The position numbers and the translations under genes are program-made. This document shows positions 10,301-20,189 of a stretch of DNA of 44,105 bases, one piece after another. Positions within the stretch are counted from its first letter, which is position 1, and every line of letters begins with the position of its first letter. Where the stretch lies: positions 1 to 44,105 of the forward strand of contig JBNGIS010005735.1 in the NCBI GenBank assembly GCA_049999725.1, in the 5' to 3' direction. The stretch is from Haplomitrium mnioides. Lineage: Eukaryota > Marchantiophyta > Haplomitriopsida > Calobryales. Under the pieces are notes generated by a model, which saw nothing but the letters and a program-made list of their open reading frames with translations, did no database searches and was not told the DNA's origin.

Positions 10301-12939
10301 CAATAAGGAAACAAACAGGAGACATAACATAGCCATGATCATGTGGATAGTAAAACAAAGCACAAAAAACATATGATGAACACATAATATAATATATGGC
10401 GAGTCTGGAAACATACCCGACATACAGCATCCCAATGATTGAAAATACAATAACAAGAAACACCAGCATGGCCAGTTGAGCTCCTGTCCCCACCAATGCT
10501 GACAGAAGCACAAGATTTCTTGGTGACCTAAAGACATCACCATGGACAAGTTTCCACCCTGATTCCTCACTGACATCCCTCTCCTACAGGACAAGACATA
10601 AGTTAGCTATAAGAACTGTTAAAATAACTACTAATAAGATTTCTATTTACAAATCTGTCATATAAGACTGAGAAAAAAATCCTCTTAGCCACTTCAACAC
10701 ACAGAGTTCATAGCTGGTAGAGCACCTGCTGCTGACAACCTACCATGTTACAAACTTACCAAAGTCTCTAAGTCATCCTCTTCACGCGCATACTTAGCAT
10801 AATCATTTCGGAGAGTTCGCATCAAAATCATAGACACAAGTCCAGTCAAAAATATGACCATCATGAAGGAGTTGAAAATTGAAAACCAATGGATCTGCAC
10901 ACTCCATCAATGAATATGGCATTAGACACTTGACAAACCAACAACTCTATCAATGATTAAAAGACAACTGTTACTAACATGAGCAATACATTCTGTAGCT
11001 AACGTTGGCCTTAGTTATATTCCAGATGTCAACAAATAGTAGAGCATTTCTTATCTAACTCACTAAGGCTCAGTGTAGGCTGCATACCTGGTGTTCAAAG
11101 AAAACATAGTCAAGATACGCATCAAACCTCCGAGCAAATGAGGTGTTAGTGGATATCCACTTAACAGAGTATGTTAACTCCAAAGATTTATCAACCAAAA
11201 CTGGCTGCGGGTTTTCTTGAGTCAAATTCACTTGAATAATCTGTTGCACATGAAATACGACTCAGACAAGCTGATGACAGGATTACAATAGTCCAGACAA
11301 TAACTGATTCAAGTTGCATTCAATAGCGTTACCTGGTCACCGTTGTACTTAACCAGGAAGTTTTTGTGTGTGTAGAGCAGAGCTTTGTGGCCATCTTTCT
11401 TATCATTGTGGAATTCACCAACAAAACCTAATGAAAGTTTTGGAGATTAGAGTGTGAAATATTACTGCACAAAGCCCAAAGACTAGTTACCATTATTATT
11501 AAAGTGAAGAAAAAATATTCATCTCAACATACCCCAAAGTGGCAATTCGTCTGTGTTGCTCATATATTGATAGTTTGTTCGCATGTCACCACAAAACGCA
11601 CACAAGGCATCAGCGTCCAACACCCAGATGATACTTGAAAAGCATTTCAACAAAAAATACTACACCGAGTCACAGATTCACCAGTTAGACAGCGAGACAA
11701 CATTAAGGTAGAAGCTACACACCCATGAAAAATTCAAACCAGTAACTGTTTTCAATGGCCTGCTGAAATTGGACAGCTCTCTCCCTATCCATGTCAACCT
11801 TGCAAACAACCGTTTTCTCAATTACCGCTGCAAGGACAATTGTGCATACAAAGTTAGGATTGACGAAACTTGTGCGTTAAATACACCTGTAGCCAGCTGC
11901 AACTGTGCAGATTACCTACATTCAACATAATTTACAAGAATAATACTGTAAATCAAAAAATATGTCATGATCCCGTTCAGATATCTGCTTCATGTCATAT
12001 TCACAAGTCTTTTCCATTGACTGTTGCAGTGTCACATCAACCAGGACGGTTCCGGGAAAGGTAATTACAACGAAATTTGATGTCAATTTGACTGTCAACC
12101 AGCTCGTTTCCCTCCAATACTTCTCCTAGTCCTCCCCATTTATGACTTGGGAGAGGACGGTCGGAAGGCCTGCAGAAAGGTAAACTGTAGTAGTTGTATG
12201 TTTCTTGAGGATTGTTATACGGCCCCACCTTGTTCACCCACAGAGTAACGGGGTCGCCAACTGCATACTGCTCGAAGACACAATAACAAAGCATGATCAA
12301 CAAATGGTATGCAGAGAACTGCATACATACTTCAGTAAAATATTTACATCAAGAACGAGGAAACTTCAGACACAGACTGATGGAATCCATTTCATGAAAA
12401 AGGTATCCAGAAAAAAAGGCCTTAGTGGAAACAGAAACTATTCAACATTATCATCTCTTGAGCAATCAAGCCATCACGTAGGTTCAAGTACTCGAGACAA
12501 AACATGAATCCCCGACCTCCCGACAATGACATTGAATTATTGAGGAAGAGAAATGTCTATAAAACCAGGGCCCTTATCATGAGCTCATAAACCCCAAATG
12601 TATTCAAGCTACGCATCAGTGTTGTAGGGTTAGTAGCTTCGATACAAAGTCAATAAGAAGATGGGAAAGAGCAAGAAAACAGATGCTCATGATCCATCTC
12701 AAGTGAAACTGCATCCAGTACAGCCCCAAATAGCCAATGGTTCATCGGCGCTTCCAGAGCATGGGCATACCAAAATAAAACGAAGAATACTTTGAATTTT
12801 GTTTTTTTTCCAAAAACCCACGGAAATTCCAATCGTCGACAGTCACCTTATGGTCGTACTCGGAAGCCCGACAAACATGTATGTAGAGTAGAATGGAGCA
12901 AAGGATGGGGACACAAACAGCCTTGACCAACGCCTGCAT
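4396..12939 (-). CDS. TMN1: nonaspanin (TM9 superfamily, EMP12/TMN1 or TM9SF3-like)
   Basis: Thirteen coding exons (minus): 12939-12847, 12267-12069, 11827-11723, 11550-11533, 11427-11333, 11240-11088, 10894-10760, 10583-10417, 10176-10082, 9847-9717, 9559-9317, 9144-8871, 4463-4396. All junctions are GT-AG with matching phases. The sum is 1776 nt, or 591 residues; the family is usually about 590. Residues 1-25 form a signal peptide ending VCRA. The lumenal domain has [13 protein letters not shown] and YNYYSLPFC. The first membrane segment begins near residue 222 ([13 protein letters not shown]) and is followed by a cytosolic loop with LRNDYAKY and [11 protein letters not shown], then eight more segments. 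The tail ends [12 protein letters not shown] with a K-x-D signal, which in this family binds COPI and holds the protein in the Golgi. The role is in the endosome/Golgi membrane system; molecular activity is poorly known. It is head to head with CSN8. The subgroup (TMN1/EMP12) is inferred from the N-terminal motif; family membership is certain. Confidence 0.95.
5870..8700. repeat. degenerate long tandem repeat, about six copies, inside an intron
   Basis: Each copy starts near AACCACAAAAACAAATAAAT (about 5866, 6367, 6680, 7062, 7588, 8168; a remnant near 8700). Copies then share in order: a block with TCTAGGAAAAACC, CACAATGTGGTGTCAGAC, CATGTGTAGCAGTGACA, a block ending GAGTTTCTGCCACTTTC, AAAACTCAGTCATGATG, CAAGAATCCAAACTAATC and AAAGGTTAGTGATT. 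Spacing varies from about 310 to 580 bp because copies 2 and 3 lack different internal parts. The first copy also holds an internal duplication of about 90 bp (6010-6180). No coding potential. Confidence 0.9.
8048..8130. mobile_element. small MITE with 22-bp terminal inverted repeats
   Basis: The left end GGTATTGCTAAATACACCAC and the reverse complement of the right end GGTATTGTTAATTACACCAC differ at two of 22 positions. A second inner inverted copy (GTGTGGTGTATTTAGT) pairs with the left arm. Both ends are flanked by TATATA tracts, which would fit TA target duplications of a mariner-type MITE. It sits inside repeat copy 5 and is absent from the other copies, so it inserted after the array formed. 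Confidence 0.8.
11533..11550 (-). other. 18-nt microexon of the nonaspanin gene
   Basis: Exon 4 completes a split Asp codon, adds Glu-Leu-Pro-Leu-Trp and opens a split Gly codon. It restores the conserved FFMDELPLWGFVGEF motif across exons 3-5. The acceptor is ACACAG and the donor is GTATGT. Without it the motif is lost, although the frame would be kept because 18 is a multiple of three. Confidence 0.88.
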
Positions 12940-13239
12940 CTTCGTACGCCTTTTCCGCCCAAGCGATTCTGCTGCCTCGTCACACTCTTACCAACTGCTT
13001 CTCCCGCGCCCTCTTCTCAACATCATCTACAACGAAACTTTGGTTTTCCACCGCCTACTGGTGGTCGAGAGAGCAAGGTAATCAGCACAGCGCACCAAGC
13101 CGGCACGCACCAAGCTTCATTTCCTTCGTAATCCCACCTCTGGGTTTCGCCTCACGTTGACAAGAGCGTGCCGCATCTATCGGAGCCCCCCACTAAAACC
13201 GAAGCGAAGTTTTATAGTAGCTTCAGCTTTCTAAACTGG

Positions 13240-13248
13240 AAACCCTAA
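13240..13248 (+). promoter_or_regulatory. telo-box motif
   Basis: AAACCCTAA, a motif common near the transcription start of plant housekeeping and translation genes. It is followed by GTTTAGGTTTAG near 13256-13267, the same motif in opposite orientation and degenerate. Location 74 bp before the CSN8 start codon fits a 5' UTR or core promoter site. Confidence 0.55.
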
Positions 13249-13270
13249 AACAAACGTTTAGGTTTAGAGG

Positions 13271-13291
13271 ATGCTTGCAATACAGCATTGA
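13271..13291 (+). CDS. six-codon upstream reading frame in the CSN8 leader
   Basis: ATG CTT GCA ATA CAG CAT TGA lies 30 bases before the CSN8 start and in the same frame. It is real only if transcription starts upstream of it, which the sequence does not settle. If translated it would tend to lower initiation at CSN8. Confidence 0.35.
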   Translation: MLAIQH

Positions 13292-13321
13292 TTGACCGGC
13301 TATCACAGTATCTTCCTTGTT

Positions 13322-14856
13322 ATGGCCGTGCCAGTGAATGGAAGACCGGGATCGAGTTTAGCGGCTGTGCACGAGGCGATTAAGGCACAGAGATTTTCCG
13401 ACCTTGCAGATTTGCTGGATACTTTCGAGCTCGAGGTTTTGGTGCATGTTTTATATCTTTGTATTTCTGTTACAAACAATCCACAGTGCAGAATTGAGAG
13501 AGGAGAGAGTGAATTGAATTACTTTGGACGTCCACGGACCCCAGGGAAGACAGAGTGGGAGAGGGAGAGACAAATACAATTACAAGCCCAAAACCTGAGC
13601 TTGCAACATGTTTCCTCGTCTTTTTGTGTTGTATTTCTTGCACCACCTCTTACCATGAAAATGGTTCTGGACTGCAGACAGCAGCTGCTGGAGCTGCAAC
13701 ACCACAGAATTGGCCTTACACGATTCATTTATTAGCCCATGCTGTCGTTCATGATTTGTAAGTTGTCTCCTGTTGATGGAGACTGGTCATAGGCTCATTT
13801 ACCGTTGTATATGTCATTGTTGTGTATGGAACTGTAGAAGAAATTTGCTTCTCCATTCGCCCTGCGATGTTAGTGTTGTGGTTTGACAACATATGCTCTG
13901 GCTATCAGCTAGAAGTTCAAACAGCTTGTTCTTTTTTCAGAAACAGTGCAAGATTTCTGTGGAAACGCACTCCAGCGGTTGTGAAGCAGAACCAACCCGA
14001 ACTTGTAGCTGCTTGGAAGATAATCCAGTGTCTGTGGACTCACGACCATGCTGCCGTGCATGAAGCTCTACGTAGCTACAATTGGAGTGCCGATGTTCAG
14101 CCAGTCGTTTCTGCCCTAGCTGGTAGGTTTTCATGCTTCATGACCGTATCTGTATCAAAGTCATTAGGAACTGCAGAATTTTTTGAGCCTCATATGATTT
14201 TTGTCGGGTTGCAGATGACTACTCAAGAAATATATTGAAACTTCTCTACACGGCATATTCTACGATCAGTGTGTCGGATGCTGCAAGCCTCTTGGGATTG
14301 ACAGAGAACGGTGTTATTGACTGTGAGTGTTGTAATTTGTTCTGACTTGTCTTGACTTTTAAGCATCTTTATGTTAACTCACGAGTTGTCAATCATAAAA
14401 GTATGTAAGGTAGGCAGGCGAATTCGACCTATCAGATCCGGAAGTGCAAACCTGTTGTTCTTGATGTATATATTCTTCTCAAGGTTTTGCAACCTTCTGT
14501 GCTGGTTTTTTAAAACTTGGAAGCCACAGAATCTTGAAATCATGAACTGCTAGTGTTTTAAACACTGGTATTTGCAGGGAAGGTTGGCATTCCTGTGCAC
14601 ACACCCTGGATAGGATGATGTACCTCTCAGAGCTATGAAAATACAGAGATGGGATTAGGCATGGTGTTATGTTGATTTTGTGGTTCCAAGTTTTGAAATA
14701 TTCATGCCTTGTGCAGTTACTGGGCAGCATGGGTGGAGTTTCGACCCAGTAGCAAGGATGCTACTAGTTAGTCCCCCTGTGTTATCATCAGAGCAGAAGA
14801 CTGATGCCAGCCAATTGCAAAATCTAACTGAATATGTTTTCCATTTAGAACATTAA
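13322..14856 (+). CDS. CSN8: COP9 signalosome complex subunit 8
   Basis: Five coding exons, all GT-AG and phase-consistent: 13322-13435, 13678-13757, 13941-14122, 14215-14322 and 14717-14856. They total 624 nt, or 207 residues; the Arabidopsis protein is slightly shorter. Family landmarks read across the exons: AAVHEAIKAQRFSDLADLLD (exon 1), NWPYTIHLLAHAVVHD (exon 2), NSARFLWKRTP and AAWKIIQCLWTHDHAAV (exon 3), LLYTAYSTISVSDAASLLG (the PCI winged-helix part, exon 4) and the ending LQNLTEYVFHLEH (exon 5). CSN8 is a small PCI subunit of the nuclear COP9 signalosome, which removes NEDD8 from cullins and in plants represses light development in the dark. I chose the ATG at 13322 because an in-frame stop lies at 13289-13291 and no ATG lies between. 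Confidence 0.95.
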
Positions 14857-15833
14857 GCCTCTGATGAGACCTATTGAATGAGCACGGTTATTAGGGTACA
14901 TTTTTGACCTTCTGGGCATCACCAGTCGATGGGTGCATTGAACTACAATTACTCTCAAGAGTTCTTAGATGTTAAGGAGGTGGAGATTTGAGAAGTGGAT
15001 GCAGGGATTTGGTCTCCTGAAATAAAGACCCACCCCAAGCAGAGGCTGAAGGTATGTTGGATCAACTAAATAGTTTTGTCATGTGTTTCCTTGTAGAAAT
15101 CAAACTACTACAAGTTATTGTAGGCCAAATACAACATTATGACTGCCAAATAGAGTAAAATTTCACCCCACTTGTTAAGAGGCACTGCAGTTGCAGGGTG
15201 ACCTAATGAGTCAGTCAGACAGAGAAAGCAGAGTTTGCTACAATTTGCAACATTTCCTTAAACAACTAAACCTGAAATTTTGAGAAAAGCCCACACAGTT
15301 CTATAGCAAGCAGTTCTACAGCAAACAGACGGTACTGCAACATCATCTAATGCAAGAAGGTAAAGGTTAGGTTTTACCAAATTTGAGTAAGCATGAGTGC
15401 ATCTAGCATGCCAAATTTTTGAACTAGGGTATCAAAGTGAATTTGTTTGAATAAAGTGCAGGGTGAACAACTGGCTGTTAATTAAATTGTATTGATGCTA
15501 GCATATCCTATTTAACATGTTTAGGGTTAAAAATAAGAAGTAGAGAAGCTAGCTGGACTGTGTTAAAGTTCGATGGAAGAGAAAATAAAAACTAGTTGCA
15601 CTATGTTTGAGTTAATTAACTGGTCAGAATAGTATGAAAGGCCAAAAAGACTGCAATGGGAGTAACTCAAATTTTCTCAAGGTTGAGAGACAATTCTGGA
15701 CAACATTTTGAAAAGATAAAATAAAGTATTTCTAAGAATTGTTGAAGTAGACAACTCTGCCAGATTTTGGAAAGATAAACCTACTAATCATGACTTTTAT
15801 GGATAGGTGTTTAACTTTGAAAAGATCAAGAGG
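14857..15833. other. CSN8 3' flank, no further gene recognised
   Basis: The sequence after the CSN8 stop contains the presumed 3' UTR and then AT-rich DNA with scattered stops in all frames. The end of the transcript is not visible; AATAAA-like strings near 15020 and 15448 are candidates only. Confidence 0.4.
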
Positions 15834-16653
15834 TTTTTCATAATATAGCATTTTATATGCTAGTATTTTACAATATAGCATTACTTTCCAATTTTACATA
15901 ATAATATCTTATATAAGTGTGTAGGAAATTTGGCATTTGTAAAACAACTTCTACTTTCACAATTTCGGTATAAATGTTGAATGTTGCAATCTCGTGAATT
16001 TGTGAATTGGTGCTTTCACATATGCAATCTAGTAAATTTGTGAATTAGTTGCTCTTATGATTTCATGCATAATCTTCTCTTAGAGTGAATTGAATTTGTG
16101 AATAGTCACGATTTCACTATGAATGTTGAGTACTTCAATATAGTGAATGGTGAATTCATGAATTAGCATGCACAAAACCCTCATAATATCTCGATAAATA
16201 TTTAATTCGAGATAAATATTTAATTTTGCAATATGGTGAATTCATAATTTAACGTGCGTAGATCGGTGATGATTTTAGAATGAATGTTGAATGCTACAAT
16301 TTTGTCTCATCGATATCAGCTTTGAGTATTCAAACTCGACATTTCAAATTTATCCTCCTTGTTGTTCTTACATGAAGAGATTGGTGCATGTCGACTTAAT
16401 CACTTGCTCTATCATGCAACTCTCATGTAATGTAATGTAGGGTTGCTAATTCATAAATTCACCAAATTACAACATGTCAATTCACGAATTCACCATATGG
16501 CAACATGTTATTTCATGAATTCACAATTTTGCAACATTTATAGTGAAAATGTTAAAGCATAGAAGTGGTTTTTCATCTTTGTCAAAATTTTCGACAGTAG
16601 CAAAAAAATGATATTTTGTGAAATTTTGAAAACATGTGCTATATTATGAAATA
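15834..16653. repeat. imperfect fold-back (inverted) repeat, about 820 bp
   Basis: The left end TTTCATAATATAGCA (near 15836) matches the reverse complement of the right end (TGCTATATTATGAAAT at 16637-16652). Further in, the arms share TATAAATGTTG and repeated GTGAATT-type blocks: left near 15970-16110, right near 16440-16560 in inverse orientation. The middle contains several 50-60-bp degenerate direct repeats of the form TGCAATNTGGTGAATTC. This resembles a fold-back or large MITE-type element. No coding sequence, and target duplications are not clear. Confidence 0.6.
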
Positions 16654-16745
16654 CGCGTGTCTATTGTCAAAATCTTCAAAGATCAAACAAGTTATTATTA
16701 TACGTATGTTAGGTGTTCAAAAAATAAAAACATTGCTAATATGAT
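16654..16745. repeat. left fragment of the ~53-bp satellite array
   Basis: It contains the array landmarks AAAGATCAAACAAG and GTATGTTAGGTGTT, ending GCTAATATGAT at the target duplication of the Ty3 element. The array resumes at 21880. Confidence 0.6.
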
Positions 16746-17120
16746 TTTAATAGTTCAAGCACGAGGTTGTGTTATTAATAAGAAATAGAGAGGAGTGAAG
16801 AAAGTTGTAGATGGTCACTTTTAGGGTTGAGATAAGATTTCTTGTCTTTGAAGTCACTTTTAGAGTTTTAAGGTTGAAATTGGAAGCGACTTGTAAGTGA
16901 AGAAAGAGGGATGACACATTCTTCTCTTATATAAATAAAATGGCTCCATAGCCCTACTTCTCATTTTGGAGTTCCTCTCAGTTCAGTTTGGCTCTTTGGT
17001 TGCTTGGCCTTGGCTAGCACTCCTGGTTTTTGTTTGCTTATTGGCCTTGAGTTGTGTAACTCTATAGAGTTGTCTTGAAATTGTTACTTATTGGGAAGTC
17101 GGTCTTTGAGTTCTTTTATA
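16746..17120 (+). repeat. 5' LTR of the chromovirus
   Basis: 375 bp. Its ends are TTTAATAG and CTTTTATA, where the 3' LTR has TGTAATAG and CTTTTACA. The canonical TG and CA ends have therefore mutated here. It lacks a ~30-bp internal segment present in the 3' LTR (around TCTCAATTTAGGG). It has a TATATAAATA promoter box near 16930. Confidence 0.9.
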
Positions 17121-17137
17121 TTGTTATTAGGGCCACG
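17121..17137 (+). other. degenerate primer-binding site
   Basis: TTGTTATTAGGGCCACG directly follows the LTR and matches TTGGTATCAGAGCCACG, the initiator-Met tRNA primer site, at all but three positions. Confidence 0.7.
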
Positions 17138-17189
17138 ATTTTTTTTTTTTATTTTTATTTGTATTTTTTATTTGTATTTTTATTTTGGA

Positions 17190-17960
17190 ATGGAGAATCA
17201 AGAAGTGAAGATGCAAGTGATACAACGACAAATTGAACATCTTTCTCGTCTTCTAGAAGTTCAAATGTAAATGAAAAAGACGGTTTTCAAGAAGAAGATA
17301 GTCATGTGCGGTTTCTCAAACCAAAAGCATATGATAGGAAGACGGTTCCTGACGCATCAGAGAATTTCTTGTTTGATTGCAAGCAATATTTTGATATTGC
17401 CAATATAAGAGATGGTGGTTGAAGAATTCTATTTGTTGCAAGTCAATTGCAAGAAGTGGCAAAAACTTGGTGGAGATATCAGATTGAACAAGCTCAACGT
17501 GAATTTGTTGCTCGAATTGCTTCTTGGCAAGAGTTCAAAGAAACGTTGATTTAAGATTTAGGGTTTTGAATGCTCCAAATGTAGCACGAGATTGATTAGC
17601 ATATTAGAAATTTGCATAATGATATTATGAAATTGCATGACATAGCTCCTTACCGTATAAAGTTGCTTCAAATATGGGCAAGGGAGAAGCTTTAGATTGC
17701 TTTGTTTGAGTATTGAAGCCTCGAACTAGAATGGAAGTGACAATGAGAGAGCCCTCTGAACAATATGACTTTCTGCTAGTAGCTACCGAAGTAAATGAAT
17801 GCCACAAAATGAGGTTGTATCCATGGAGACTAATGTGGCACAAAGAGTGGCACTCATTGATATAGAGCATGAGCAACTACGCCAAAGTGGAGGATGTTTT
17901 TACTGTCGATAACTTGGTCACATGATTGCAAACTGCCCACATCGAAAAGATCGACCACAC
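17190..17960 (+). pseudogene. broken gag
   Basis: The probable start ATG at 17190 opens MENQEVKMQVIQRQIEHLS and stops after 26 residues. Other frames carry gag-like blocks such as FLFDCKQYFDIAN and VAKTWWRYQIEQA, typical of the capsid region. The nucleocapsid knuckle at 17895-17936 has all four ligands (C-x2-C-x4-H-x4-C), but a TAA stop sits between the second Cys and the His. Not translatable as one protein. Confidence 0.8.
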
Positions 17961-18089
17961 ACTCTTGCTCAAGCAGCAATTGTTGAAGAGGAAAATCATG
18001 GACACGACAGACCTCAATAAAAACAATCGAGCGGTTTACTAAGAGCTTGATTAGTTTGAGTGGAATTAAAAACTTGACAAGAATTCGAA

Positions 18090-18400
18090 GCACCTTGTTT
18101 CATGTAGACGGTATAGTTGATGGGCATTTTTGTAGAATATTGATAGATTGTAGAAGTTTTGAAACTTTCATGTCATTATGTTTTACGAAGAAAATCAAAG
18201 CTAAAACTTTGCCTATCAAATGAAGCTTTGTTACTATGGCCGATGGCCAAAAACATGATGTGTTCCACTTAAACAAGCTATTTCTTCTAAGGATTGGCAA
18301 AGTGATGAGGAATTTGTAGACTTTGTTATTGTACCCGTACAGTATGACATTATTTTGGGCTTGCCTTGGCTTGAAGATCGATCTGCAAGTTGATTAGGCA
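18090..18400 (+). pseudogene. broken retroviral-type aspartic protease
   Basis: ILIDCRSFETFMS near 18155-18195 occupies the place of the active-site motif ALIDTGAS: the Asp is kept but Thr-Gly is changed to Cys-Arg. The flap-to-C-terminal motif DIILGLPWL near 18345-18375 is well preserved. Stops and a frame change lie between them. Confidence 0.75.
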
Positions 18401-18436
18401 AAATGACAAATTCAAGTACAAGAAAAGTAATTTCTT

Positions 18437-19514
18437 TTGGGGCGTTCAGCATCGTTGGTGAAGAGGCCTAAATCAGTTCAAAATAATGCTTTGATGGAGA
18501 ATGAGTTGCCTATCTTTGCTATATGGATCAAGCCTATTGTAGACTTGAATAAGAAGGAAAGGAAATTTGTACCGACCTCAATATTTGATGATATTTTGAA
18601 AGAGTTTTTAGATGTGTTTCTAGATAATTTGCCAAAAGGGTCACCAAATGATCGTGGAATGCCCTTTTTAATTGAGTTAATACTAGAAAACACTCCTTAT
18701 AATTGGCCTATATACCGGTTATCGCTAGAAGAGTTGGAAGAGCTTTGCAAGACCTTGACAGATCTTCTTGAGAAGGATTTCATTTAGCATAGTACTTCGT
18801 CTTGGTGAGCACCGGTATTCTTTGTACTAAAGAAAGATGGTGGATTTGTTTTTGTACAGATTATCGTGGTTTGAAAAATCAAACCATAAAAAATGCTTTT
18901 TTTAAATGCGTATTGATGATTTGTTGAATCAATTAAGTGGTGCGCGGTTCTTTTCTAAGTTGGATCTTCGAAGTGGTTATTGGCAAATTCCTATCAAGCC
19001 ATGTGATGTGCCAAAGATAGCTTTTTTGCACGAGGTATAGACATTTTGAGTGGAATGTCTTTATATTTGGTCTCACTAATGCTCTAGTCATATTCATGGA
19101 TCAAATGCATCAAATTTTTGATGGGTTATTGAATAAGTCAGTTTTGGTATTCTTATATGACATTCTTTTTTTTAGCAGAATTGAAGCTAAACATTACAGT
19201 CATTTGAAAGAAGTATTGCAAAGATTGCACAATTGGAAGATTTATTGCAAAGATTGCACAATTGGAAGCTTTATTGCAAGAGATCCAAGTGCGAATTTTG
19301 GAAGCACGAGGTTACTTGCCTAGCGCACAAGGTGTCTACAGATGGTATCAATATGGAAGAAAAGAAAATCAAGGCTATTACAGAGTGGCCAACACCAAAG
19401 TATATTAAAGTCTTCAATGGATTGGAAAGCTTTTATCGACGATTCATCCATTATTATGCACATATTATTACACCACTTACAAATCTATTAGGCAAAGAGG
19501 ACAAGTTTCAATAG
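18437..19514 (+). pseudogene. broken reverse transcriptase
   Basis: 18437-18787 keeps an open N-terminal part (SIFDDILKEFLDVF, then YRLSLEELEELCK). The palm follows with [31 protein letters not shown], and the catalytic box at about 19150-19175, where the usual YLDDIL reads FLYDIL. The first of the two catalytic Asp residues is thus Tyr. A 29-bp tandem duplication at 19216-19273 shifts the frame. The thumb region ends at the 19512 stop. Confidence 0.85.
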
Positions 19515-19589
19515 ACTGTTAAAGAGCAAGTGGCATTTCAATATCTCAAGGATGCAGTCTTGTCTTGTTCTATTCTACAGCCATATGAT

Positions 19590-19975
19590 CCAAAAGCACG
19601 TTTCATAGTTGATTTTGATGCTTTTAATTTTGCTATTGGAGTAGCTTTGCAGTAGGAGTTTGAGGATGGACTTCATCCAATTGCCTTTATGTCATGCCGA
19701 TTAAATACAACGGAGAGAAATTATTCTGCAAGGGATCGAGAGCAATTGGCAATGGTTTGTGCTGCCAAAGTATGGAGAGAATATTTTTTGAAAAGACTTG
19801 TGCTTATGCACACAGATCACAAGCTATTGTTACAAGCAATCCATTTGGAAAATATGACAAGTCGCCTTCATTGATGGGAAGATCAATTGCAACTCTTTGA
19901 TATCAAGCTAGAGTACAAGTCTGGTAGGTTCAACATTGTTCTTGATGCATTGTCACAAAGGCCAGATCATCGAGT
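19590..19975 (+). pseudogene. broken RNase H
   Basis: Recognisable blocks are FIVDFDAFNFAIGVAL, then a TAG stop, PIAFMSCRLNTTERNYSA, REQLAMVCAAKVWREYF, MHTDHKLLLQA and FNIVLDALSQRPD. The order matches the RNase H domain of Ty3 elements. The DASDFA-type motif has become DFDAFNFA. Two stops interrupt it. Confidence 0.8.
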
Positions 19976-20189
19976 GAGTATACTGAAGGTGGCTAATATT
20001 AGTATATTACATTTAGATGATGCAACTAGTGAGAGTTATCGTCATAAACTACAAGAAAATGTTTTTTTAGTCTTGTTTGGGCACGGTTGGCCATCAACGA
20101 TAGTGAGTATCATTCTTTTTCTATTCAAGATGGTATTCTCTATCGAGGCCATCAAATATATGTTCTATAAGATGATACGCTTCGAATAG

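Larger units (their letters stand above)
12940..13321. promoter_or_regulatory. shared divergent promoter region of nonaspanin and CSN8
   Basis: Only 382 bp separate the two start codons. The region is richer in GC than its surroundings and should hold both 5' UTRs and both core promoters. A possible TATA-like element for CSN8 is TTTTATAG near 13210, and a telo-box lies at 13240-13248. Co-regulation is inferred from the layout; the two products have no known joint pathway. Confidence 0.6.

Noticed and set aside
10708-10742. tRNA-like A-box string (AGCTGGTAGAGCACCTGCTG) in a nonaspanin intron
   Set aside because: No T-arm or acceptor pairing within tRNA distance; at best a tRNA-derived fragment.
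13292-13321. N-terminal extension of CSN8 reading LTGYHSIFLV
   Set aside because: It would have to start at TTG; the first ATG after the in-frame stop is at 13322, where the conserved protein begins.
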